Positions 52,682-64,000 of a stretch of DNA of 64,000 nt are shown here, piece by piece. The notes under the pieces are model-generated. The model had not been told where the DNA came from and did no database searches. It worked only from the letters and a program-made list of their open reading frames with translations. Position 1 is the stretch's first letter, and each line of letters begins with the position of its first letter. The stretch is taken from contig SAXG01000016.1 of the NCBI GenBank assembly GCA_012932865.1, positions 744,001 to 808,000 on the forward strand, in the 5' to 3' direction. Position numbers and translations under genes: made by a program. The stretch is from Amylostereum areolatum (Eukaryota > Basidiomycota > Agaricomycetes > Russulales > Stereaceae).

Positions 52682-55134
52682 TTACGCCTCGTTGTCCCAG
52701 CTCCTCTTTCGTTCACCACCCTCCGAGTACGAATTCCGCCGACGGTCACCGCCTTGGAAGGAACGGTCACCGCCTCCGAAGGAGTCGCGACGACGCTCCC
52801 CATCACCCGAATCAAACCGCTTGCGCTCCTTGAATTCGCGCGACCCGCGACCCATCCAGTGCGGGTCCTCGTCGCCGCGGTTGGGACGCTCGCCACGTCC
52901 GCCGCCGGAGCCGCTCTTCATGCCATATCCACCGCTGCGGGGTCCGAAGCCTCCACCTCCGCCGCGGGAGCCTCCGCCATTGAAGCCTCCACTGCGAGCG
53001 CCTCCACCACTGAAGCCTCCACCGAAGCCTCCGCGGCCTCCACCACGTTTATCGTTCCTGCCCGGCTTGTTGTTGAACCCAATCTTCTCCAAGAACGCGT
53101 CCGAGACAAAGGGGGGCGTGGGTAGCCCGAGCGCGCCGGTGACCCATGAGCGGAGGCCTTCGAGCACCAAGCTCTTCGACACGCGGATGTCGCTCGCCTT
53201 GGCCACGTAGAACCCGAGGAGGGAGGTGAACGTCTCGCGGACGGCCTCTTCGTCGAGCTGGTCAACGAGGCCTGCGATGTCCTCGTGCATCTTGCCGAGA
53301 CGCTGCACGACCGGGGTCGAGTACATCATGGGTGTGCTGCTGCGGCTGTTCCTGCCGTCGCGGGGGTAGCGGGGTGTTTTTTCGCGGGTCGAGAGGATGC
53401 CCTTCCAGAACTCGGTCGGGTTCTCGTCGTGCTTTTCGGCAAGCGCTTGCACCTGGTCCTTGAGCTCCTCCGTGGTGAGAGCCTTGAGCGGCATCTCGCT
53501 CAGTTGGAAGTTGACGAAGCCGGCCTCGAAGGGAAGGAGCACGAGGTCGCCGCGTCCGCTCGTCCCAGCACGACCAGTGCGACCCACGCGATGGACATAT
53601 TGGTCCTTCTCGGACGGGATACCAATTTGAATGACACGCGTCACACCGGGGTAGTCGACACCACGTGCAGAGACATCGGAGGTGACGAGGACAGACGAGC
53701 CCGAGGTATCCTTGCGGAATCTGTCCGAGGTGTTCGTGCGCTGATCCTGGTTACGCTTGGAGTGAATCTCGTAAAGACGAGTCTCTTTTCCGCTTGGAAG
53801 AACCGTGCGGCCGAGCTCACGGATGAGAGTGGCGTAGAGCTGGGTTTTCTTGGTAGTGGGCAAGAAGACGATGACCTTGGACTTGCCGGGGTTCGCGAGT
53901 TGGTCGTGGGCGATGAGACGGAGGACGTGGGGGATCTGCTCTTCGGCTTTGGGGAGGATGGTGTGGTACTGAGGGATGTTCTCGTGGACGGGCATCACAT
54001 CACCCTGAGCTCCAACGATGTCGACGTATGTATGCTTCTTGTCCAGGACCTCTCGCGCAATGGAGCGAATCTTCGGGGACAGGGTAGCGGAGAACATGAA
54101 CGTCTGACGTTTGGGAGCACTGGGAAGGAATTGGACGATAGCCTCGATGTCATCACGGAAGCCCATCTCAAGGAGAGAGTCCGCCTCATCCAAAACAAAC
54201 TGGACGACTAGGTGAGTACGAGAACAAAGACAAGATTAAAAGAACGCACCATGTTGAGACCCTTCATCGCGTTCGCGACCTCCGGCTGCGAGTTGAGCAG
54301 ATCGAGCAGACGACCGGGCGTAGCCACGACGATATCGCGATTGCCACGGTTGAACTCGCGTAACTGCTGCATCTTGCTGTTTCCTCCGGTGAAAAGACTG
54401 ACGCCGAAACCTTTGTGCCACGTAGTGAGCCGAGTAGCCTCGGCCGCGATTTGGGTGGCCAGTTCACGAGTAGGGCTGATGACGAGGGTGCCAACGTTGG
54501 TGCGGGCGTACGTGCGACCGGCTTGAGCGTCGCCGGCTTGCTCGATAGCTTTCAGACGATTTTCAATGGCGGGAACGAGGAAGCCGATAGTTTTGCCGGT
54601 GCCGGTTTTGGCCCTCACCAGGAGGTCGCGAGGAGGGGAAGGGTCGCCCGGAGAGGGCTCCTTGTACGGTTCCGCAAGCCCGGGGAGGAGTGGGAAGGAC
54701 TTCGGCCTGGACGGGGGACATGTGGACATGCTTGAAGGGGGCGACGGTGAGTGCCTTGAGGGTTTCAGAGGATATTTTGCCCTTGAGACTACTGAACAGC
54801 GCTTGGTCGTCGTATGTCTCGTGGGGAGAATCATGCGAGTCATGAGGGCGACTCGCTGGCATCGTCAACGTCGTTCTCGAAGGGCTCGCTTGACGCCGCA
54901 TACAAGGGGCGCTCCTTGAGCACTGGGTTTTGGGAGTTCCATCGCCGGGAGGAAGGTACTGAAGGAGTGACTGGGGAAGGGTGAGCAAAACGGAGGACTA
55001 CGTGGGCGCTGAGACGTACCATGGCGGGTAGCAGCCAGCAGCCGGAGAGCACGACATGAGCCTAATGACTTTGTCGTCGTCGCGAGCGACGAGCGGGAGG
55101 CTCGCGCCGCGGTGTAAAGGAGGGAGGACGCCAT
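52682..55134 (-). CDS. Mitochondrial DEAD-box RNA helicase (Mss116-like) with glycine-rich tail
   Basis: An ATP-dependent RNA chaperone; Mss116-type helicases help group I/II intron splicing and translation in mitochondria. The N-terminus MASSLLYTAARASRSSLATT is a likely import signal. Motifs in order: MSPVQAEVLP (Q motif), AKTGTGKTIGFLVPAI (I), SPTRELATQIAAEA (Ia), ATPGRLLDLL (Ib), VLDEADSLLEMGF (II, DEAD), FSATLS (III), TSDVSARGVDYPGVTRVIQ (V) and HRVGRTGRAG (VI). The tail is long, with RGG/FGGG repeats and YPRDGRNSRSS. The frame breaks between the Q motif (EVLP) and LLPGLAEPYKEPSP, near 54691, where one extra base separates the two frames; a 40-base GT-AG interval starting inside EVLP would also restore the frame. 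Elsewhere exons join cleanly, for example LNMVVQFVLDEAD across the intron at about 54210-54250. Confidence 0.88.
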
Positions 55135-55381
55135 CGAGCAGGTCTGGCTCGCGGTACAAAGTCAAGAGCCTGCCAACGCGAAAAAACAATTCTTAAACGG
55201 GAAATACCGCACGTGATCGCAACCCTCCATCCTCAGCTCGTTTGATTTTTGAATCGCTTCACTGACTTGTCCCAGGTATCGCTTGAAGTACTGATATACA
55301 CGGAACATGTTTGAAAGATATACAGACGTAGTAGTATTAGTATATATATGTGGACAAAGTGTGTATTCATTCCCGACAAAC

Positions 55382-56981
55382 TCAGTCCCCTCCACCTTCG
55401 TCCATCTCTACGTCTGCATCTTTTTGTTGCTCCTCCGCCTGCTCAACGCTAATATGACCGGCTGGCCTCCACACGTTCCCTGTCGTCGCCTTCCATAGTC
55501 GAATGCGACCATCATTACCAGCGGAGGATAACACAGTGCTGCACACAAAACACGTCAGGACTGGAAGCATCGAGAGCGAGGAGGACAGCCCTTACCCAGT
55601 GATGTTCCACTCAACTCTCCCCACTGCAGATCTATAGAATAGATAAGAGACACCTCTTCGAGACGAAAATATTGAGCACTTACTTATGGTGGTCGAAGTC
55701 AGCTACCATCGTCCCTTCCCACCGACCAGCGTCCCCATCTGCGCGTTCATCGTCGTACGCAGGCGGCTTGAGACGCCATATTCGTACATGTCCATCGCGG
55801 CCACCCGTGGCGACGAGATGGTAAGAGCGACCACACGACGGTGCCCACGCGACGGAGGTGACAGAGGACGTTTGGGAACCGTCCTCGCCCGCGGTTGTGG
55901 AAGCGTAAGGATCGGAGGACGGCGATGGGTCGAGGGTGAACACGGTCGTCGGCCGCCGCGAGGGCGATAGTTGTATGATCTAGGGAGCACAGTTCGACCC
56001 GGTACACGCGAAAGCTTTCACAAAACAACGAACCTTTATGATTCCATTGATACCAGCCCCCGCCGCGATGACTTCTCCCCAATACTTGTCCTTACACCAG
56101 GATATGCACCACCCGCCGTCCTGCCTCCTTGCTTCCTGTCCCAGGGCGATTGGGAGGTTGATTTTGGTGCTGCTGTAGAGCGCTTGCGACGAGCGAGGCC
56201 GAGGGTCCGTCCAAGGACGTATATGTCTGGGTGGGGGTGGATAGCGCGATGCTCTGCGTGTGAGATCCCGCGGACGGGGAGGTGACCGCAATGCTCGAGA
56301 CGTCGATCTCTTCCGAGAGCTGCCACGTCGAGAGCGCAGGAACTTCAAGGCACTCGTAGATGCGGAGGTGGTTGTCGGAGGATACCGTCGCCTGTCGCCG
56401 CATGTTTGTTAGCGTTACCCTCATGAAAGAAAACCACACACACCAGCTTCAGCCCGAAGTGATGGGGCGCAAACTCGACGCCGCGCACGCTGCCCTTTGC
56501 GTCCGAATTGACGGCACGTTCTAGCCCACCGCGAGCTGGACGCGGTCGCGGGTGCGCCGCCCCCGTTCATTTGTGGTTGTTCTGTCTCGCCGAGAGCTTC
56601 CTCCCATATCTTCACAGTTCTATCGAACGAGCCCGACGCAATGATGGATCCGAATTCGGGATGGGCCCAGGCGAGTTTGGACACCGCTGCGTCGTGCGCC
56701 TGCACAAAACAAAATTCGGTGTGAGGGCTAGCGTGGTGAATACTGGACGGTAAGAAAGGCGTACCTTCCAGTCATGAGTAGATGTCCATGTCCCCGCTTG
56801 CTCATCTAATTGCCATACTTTTACTCTACACGATGAAGTGTGAAGTGAGTACTTTCAGAAGGATGGACAAAACGCGAACCTTTGATCGAGGCTGCTCGTC
56901 GCCGAGCCGTAAACCGTAAAAGTCATACGCAGCATCGGTGACCAAGTCATTATGAGCGTTTTGAATAAGACCAGTCTGCAT
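55382..56981 (-). CDS. SEH1: Seh1-like WD40 nucleoporin
   Basis: Seh1 is a beta-propeller shared by the Nup84/Y-complex of the nuclear pore and the SEA/GATOR2 complex that signals to TORC1 at the vacuole. The start MQTGLIQNAHNDLVTDAAYD FYG is the usual Seh1 opening (repeat 1). Then VKVWQLDEQAGTWTSTHDWK, AHDAAVSKLAWAHPEFGSII, ASGSFDRTVKIWEE, VRGVEFAPHHFGLKL, VSSDNHLRIYECLEVPALST and WQLSEEIDVSS. Later exons give WCKDKYWGEVIAAGAG, SVAWAPSCGRSYHLVATGGR and DGHVRIWRLK, and the last blade is VEWNITGTVLSSAGNDGRIR LW, with an acidic end. Six to seven blades are visible; about nine exons. The start follows the conserved frame at 56981. Confidence 0.9.
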
Positions 56982-57476
56982 CGATTGCGGACGGTTGGAG
57001 ATATGTACGAGGAGTCGGAGAGGTTGATTGTTGAACAATAATGAAGTTCTGAAGCTGAAGACTCGGACCGGATGGCACGACTGCAAACCGCTCCGCAGGT
57101 CTCCCGCCCTTCATCTTGACGCGCAACCACGACCTCTTGACGACCTCCTCCTCCTCGCATGAACATCATCCCTCTCAACCAGCGCTTCTGTATTTTTTTT
57201 TCTTTGGCAACCTCAGGAAACACTTCAACAACACACCAGTTTTATGACCTTTTCCACCCCCAGCGCCTCCACAAAAGCCAGGACCTTTCTTTGGATCGTA
57301 GCCTCTCTTTGGACAACGTATCCCTGGACAGTATCTCCTTTCCACCAAAATATGGAAGTGGACGTCTATGGGGTGGATTTTGCGCTCTCTATGCTTTCGG
57401 GGGAGTTTCCTAGGGCTGTTCTCATATCCCTCAGGCCTCAAACCCTGATCTCCACCTCCAAAATTCTGAACAAGCA
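56982..57476. other. Intergenic region upstream of SEH1
   Basis: Promoter region of the Seh1 gene and 5' side of the broken gene at 57477. A T-rich tract occurs near 57195-57205. No gene recognised. Confidence 0.45.
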
Positions 57477-57948
57477 ATGTCAAGCACAATCACAGCGTCG
57501 GAGCCGGCCCCCCTCGTCTTGTCATCGCAGTTAAAACTCGTAACGACCCTGGGTCCGAGCCTGTCCCCGCCTCCGCGCTCCCCACGAGGAAACGTCAGGA
57601 TGTGCTCAATACATACATCCGTGCTCAATCACGACACCCCTCCTACGCCGTCCACCACCAAGCTTCCGCGGCCGGACTTAGAACAAAAGAAAATCATCCT
57701 GCTCTATTCCGCACCCACACCGACAGCTAACGTGTCGAGACTCGCTGGAAGAAGCCTTCCAATGTCATGCCAATGCCATGCACACCTCTGGTGAGAATGT
57801 CCCGCTCGACCTCACCTTCGGTGCTATCCACTCCCCCACAGCAAACGATGTGTTTTCGAGCGCCTCCCTCTACTGGTGGGGAATATTGTGGCGCTGTGGC
57901 GACATCGACACGGTGCAGAGGGAGTTGCGTGCGACGCTTTGGCGCTGA
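57477..57948 (+). pseudogene. Broken Agaricomycete-specific gene of unknown function
   Basis: Protein-like segments follow each other in changing frames: MSSTITASEPAPLVLSSQLK, then DVLNTYIRAQSRHPSYAVHH and KENHPALFRTHTDS ending in TAA, then RVETRWKK, then after a one-base shift AFQCHANAMHTSGENVPLDL and SLYWWGILWRCGDIDTVQRE, ending at 57948. The C-terminal text resembles small mushroom proteins I recall as uncharacterised, but I cannot name a family. The in-frame stop and the single-base deletion next to the shared AAGAAG codons indicate decay. A missed intron could explain the stop but not the shift at KK/AF. Confidence 0.45.
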
Positions 57949-58774
57949 GCGTCGAGCGTTTGGTCTTCTGTTATGTCTTCCATCTCATGTCTTCTCGTTC
58001 TCGATCATAGCTTTCTTTCTCCTATTTTGGGCCTTTCTCTCCCCCAATTGGACTTGTACCGATCGATGGACTTAGGTGTGCTCTGAATATGAATGCCTTC
58101 ACGCCTTTCCTTACGTAACGGTAGAGGCTGTTGCCAAACAGCTACAAACATAGCAATGAGGCTCGAGGCTCGTGCGACCATTGCCATGACCCATGACCGA
58201 CTGCTCGTCGCGACTTGCCCTCCCTCTATCACTTCCAAGTCTTCTTTCTCCACATACATAAACGACTACACTTGTACTTTATACGACGCCTTTGTCAAAG
58301 TGATCTTACTGGTGGCTCTACGCCATCTCATGTTTTTGCCGACTTTCTTATGTCCCCGCCCGTCATAATTCCTCCGCAGGGAACCTCAACGAACGAATGT
58401 ACGTCCCCACTGACGAACATTTTATCTTCTTCCACAGGAAAATTCGATGAATTCCCTGTCGCTCTGGCGGGACGCGGCGCGAGCGCGGCGGCTTCGATCG
58501 TGGCCGACATGCAGACGCATTCCAATGCCCTCCCAGATGGCTGCCAACGCGTGCTCGTGATGTCGACACGCTCTGTTGGTTACCCACGGTCCACTCTGTT
58601 GATCGTCCCCAAGATGCATTCCGCCGCCAGGATTCATATAAAAGCAGCCTGGCGGGATTCATATATAAGCTGCCCGCCCGCCCTCTCTTCCCTTCACCAA
58701 TTCTCCCTACCCATCCAAGTATCCTGGCGATACCATCATCTCTTCACTTCATACACCACCCACACCCACCACCA
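57949..58774. other. Inner edge of the right arm and orphan-gene promoter
   Basis: Contains the inner repeat border (about 58160) and the promoter of the right orphan gene. No gene is seen between 57949 and 58774. Confidence 0.4.
58636..58669 (+). promoter_or_regulatory. Tandem TATA elements of the right orphan gene
   Basis: ATATAAAAG at 58636-58644 and ATATATAAG at 58661-58669, each preceded by GGATTC or GGGATTC, in a duplicated unit of about 25 bases. Distances to the ATG at 58775 are about 139 and 114 bases. Confidence 0.5.
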
Positions 58775-60358
58775 ATGTCCTTCATCATCACCCCCTTCAT
58801 CACCTTCAAGGCTCCCGCCGTGGTGCACCCGCCGCTGGTCCCCCTCGCGCCCTTCCCCGTCGTCCCCGGCCTCAGGGTGTTCTTACCCCGCGAACGCCCC
58901 GTCCTCGCGTCCAGCTTCAACTTCGACTTCCAGGTCATCGCCCATCCGGACGGCAGCAGCCCCATCGACCCGTCCACCGGAGTGCTCACGCCCGCCGAGT
59001 ACCGTGCGCTCCTGGCTCAAGCCAAGCCTCTCGCCGCACCCATGGTGCGCGCATACTCCCACGGAGAGGCCTCCGAAGCCTACCACGACGCCAACCCGAT
59101 GTACAAGAGGAAGCGCGCGATCTGCGCCTTCGACGACCGCGGCCACCCCGACCTCTCCTGCCTGAAGTCCCCCGCCGAACTGAGGGAGCAGCCCGCACAC
59201 GTCAAGCGCCGGGTCTCCGCCTGTCGTCCCAAGACTTGCGCCGTCTGGAAGAAGCGGAACGCTCCCGACTTGCGTCATCGTTCGCCGCCGACTTTCCGCA
59301 TCGTGGACCAGACCCCGGCGATCGCCCTTGAGGTCGACAGCCCCATGGTGAGTACACCGCGGTTTCCCCTCTTCTCCTCGCTGATCCACTGCACAGCAGG
59401 TTCAGAACTACTACCAGGCGTACCAGCCCATGGAGGTGGACGACAGCGTGGATGTCGACGTCGCAATGGTGAGTCGTGAATGAATTGTTCCTCCGCATCC
59501 ACTAACCCTCTTTCTCCTTACTAGGCTTCGCCTTGCCCCGAGATCTGGGAAGACAGCGACATGGCGGCCGGAACGGGCTTCGAGAAAGTACGTCTACCTC
59601 TTTTCTGACCAGCATCCCATGCTGACCTTTCCCTCGCAGGTTGACAACGAGGCGGTCATCTCACCTGTTCTGGAGAGCAGGCCGGAGAGCGTACGCAGAG
59701 AGGTCAGTGCATCCGAATATGTCTGTCCTCATTCCAAGCTGATTGAACGCTCCAGACGAGGGCCGAGCGGAGGGATAGGCGTCAAGAGGAGCGGTGCCGC
59801 CAGGAGGCGGACCGCATTGTCAGACGGAACGGATACGACTTCGACGCAGCCTTGAAGGAGGCGAAGGACAATCCCTCCCATGCGGACCTCTGGTGCATCC
59901 CGTACTCCCTCCGACAGCGCCCCGCCCACAAGCTCCCGTATCGCCCGCCGCCGCCTGATGACTGGCCCCTCAAGGGTCCGTACCTCCGGCGCGAGATCAA
60001 TCGCGACTGCCCCGTTCTCAACGCCGTCCAGTTCGAGAACCCGCCCGAGGGAAAGCTGTCCGAGGAGGAGTTCGAGGCCCTGTTCGAGGACGCGGAAGAC
60101 GAAGAAGAACCAGCCGCCATCGACAGCGACGACGAGTCCACGTCGTCAGAGTCGTCTTCCGTCCTCATCGTCATGAACATCGGCTCCCCGGAGATTGTCG
60201 AGAGCGACATGGTCAGCGTCGAGGTCCAGCAGCCGGCGCCTTCGCCCATGCAGGTCGTCATCCAGGACATCGTGTCCCCCGTCCTCGGCTTCCTCGACGC
60301 GACATCGGCGGCGCTCCACGGCCTTGGGCTGTTGAGCCTGTTCGATGGGAGTTTCTGA
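58775..60358 (+). CDS. Orphan acidic protein, right-arm copy
   Basis: Same five-exon structure as the left copy, with start MSFIITPFITFKAP. Differences seen in exon 1 are Pro/Ser after Met, Phe/Leu in the Pro-rich part, His/Arg in LPRERP, Ser-Ser/Asn-Pro in YHDANPMYK and Arg/His near the first donor. In the last exon, six of 168 residues differ, including the non-conservative pair Asp-Pro-Tyr to Asn-Pro-Pro. All splice borders and the stop are conserved. Both copies staying open despite substitutions suggests that the protein is, or was until recently, under selection. Function unknown. Confidence 0.68.
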
Positions 60359-60830
60359 GTGAGAGATGGAGAGACTCTGGGACGGAGTATACGCGTTCGC
60401 GTGTTGGTGTCGAGGTTTCCCGGTTTCGGCGTGTTTCGGTTTCGGTTTCGTTAGATTACTGTACTGTACTTGGTTTGATGTCCACTGGCTGGCATCGCCC
60501 GAGGCAGGGTTTCTTCCGGTGCGTCTTTCTCTTCTTCGTCGGTGTTCCCGTTCTGACGCGATTACCTGACAGTACCACATCCGACCACCCGTCCCCTGGA
60601 CCTCGGCACTACCACACCTGCACACTCACTCTTTCCAGTTTGGCCGCAGCTGGGCAGATCTGATCCAGATGGCGGAACGCGCCGTGGGGTGATACTGGGC
60701 ACGGCACATATGGGCATCGACTTGGACGACGTGCGGCGCTCCTGGACTACCCACCACTGGGACCGAAGGGGCCATTGGTGAGCGCCTCCTTATAACCTTC
60801 GCCATCTTTGACTAACGACACTTTCCAGGT
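60359..60830. other. Spacer between orphan gene and small gene, right arm
   Basis: Mirror of 5947-6406. It may carry the 3' end of the orphan gene and an untranslated or missed first exon of the small gene (an intron with donor GTGAGCGCC and acceptor TTTCCAG ends at about 60828). Confidence 0.3.
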
Positions 60831-61341
60831 ATGCTCGGAACTAACCATGAAAAACACGGAATATGGATTTCGCTCGGGGACGCCTTGGGACTACCACTGC
60901 CTCCGAGTCTTGCCATGCATCCCTGGTACGGTTTTCAGTCTCCTCGCACACGAGTCGATCTGACCCCTCGAGTCCCAGGTCGGGGTGGTGCGCGACAAGC
61001 TTCGCTTGTCGTACGCCACCTCCCCTCCGCCTTACGGCGCGCCTTTGGATATCCATCTTATCACCCTCTCCTGTCCCCGAGCGCTTGTGGAAGTGGAAGG
61101 ACGGCGGGAAAAAAGAACGAGCAGGTACGCGCGCCCCTCCCTCCGCCCAGTGTGCCTCCTGCTGACTTTCCACCGGCAGGAAGAAACCCATCTAAGAGCC
61201 ACCTTCTCCCGACTCCTGGAGCCCTGTCCGTGAAGTCCCGTCACCGATGCTCGTGCCGTGCCCCCGCCCGTAGATCCCCGTGGTGTAAGTACTCCCGAAG
61301 GTGAAAGTGATGTTTCTTCTGTTGGTCTCTCTACCCCCTGA
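60831..61341 (+). pseudogene. Possible small multi-exon gene or relic, right-arm copy
   Basis: Same segments as in the left arm: MLGTNHEKHGIWISLGDALG, VVRDKLRLSYATSPPPYGAP, EETHLRATFSRLLEP and the tail GESDVSSVGLSTP. Here the A-run before the third segment has six residues rather than seven, so the second and third segments no longer join in frame, while the preceding intron has gained one base. At least one copy must therefore be altered if the gene is real. Confidence 0.3.

Positions 61342-64000
<2,659 letters not shown>

Noticed and set aside
52692..54211. Long plus-strand open frames (172 and 308 codons) over the helicase gene
   Set aside because: They are antisense shadows of a gene with clear DEAD-box motifs; GC-rich codon use keeps the opposite strand open.

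Overview
The window is nuclear DNA from a basidiomycete fungus, almost certainly an Agaricomycete (mushroom or polypore type). Genes are dense, on both strands, and split by many short introns of about 45 to 70 bases with GT-AG borders. Several families are typical of the group: a STE3 pheromone receptor, a DUF6535 membrane protein, a mushroom-type seven-helix membrane protein, an F-box protein, a GH1 beta-glucosidase and a PDR-type ABC transporter.

The main architectural feature is a long inverted repeat. The left arm (about 2777-8640) recurs in reverse orientation as the right arm (about 58160-64000), leaving about 49.5 kb between them. Each arm carries, from outside to inside, a GH1 beta-glucosidase, a doubtful small multi-exon gene and a two-copy orphan gene with an acidic/serine-rich C-terminal third. 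The GH1 and its 5' flank are nearly identical between arms, the orphan gene has several substitutions, and the inner edge fades into weak similarity. The right arm runs off the window, so the outer border is not visible.

Layout: 363-2031 membrane protein; 2355-8640 left arm; 8.6-11.0 kb gene-poor; 11003-12500 STE3 receptor; 13223-14460 coiled-coil protein; 14713-17527 exomer ChAPs subunit; 18670-24355 ABC transporter; 24703-25080 broken hydrolase; 25309-28314 two-pore potassium channel; 28529-29276 orotate phosphoribosyltransferase; 29373-30480 derlin; 30826-32943 NCS1 purine/cytosine permease; 33986-35965 F-box protein; 36710-37249 hypothetical; 37.2-39.6 kb empty; 39600-40709 DUF6535 protein; 41283-47631 listerin; 47931-49448 hydroxyacid dehydrogenase; 49676-52135 CTP synthase; 52682-55134 mitochondrial DEAD-box helicase; 55382-56981 Seh1 nucleoporin; 57477-57948 broken gene; then the right arm.

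Most core genes are housekeeping and unrelated. Three touch pyrimidines or purines (orotate phosphoribosyltransferase, CTP synthase, NCS1 permease), but they are scattered and look independently regulated. Two work in protein quality control (listerin, derlin) and two in membrane traffic or nuclear pores (ChAPs, Seh1). The most provocative point is that a pheromone receptor lies inside a segment bounded by near-identical inverted repeats, a layout that could invert by recombination between the arms. No RNA gene, CRISPR array or transposon was recognised. Gene models come from reading spliced frames by eye; internal splice sites are approximate unless stated.
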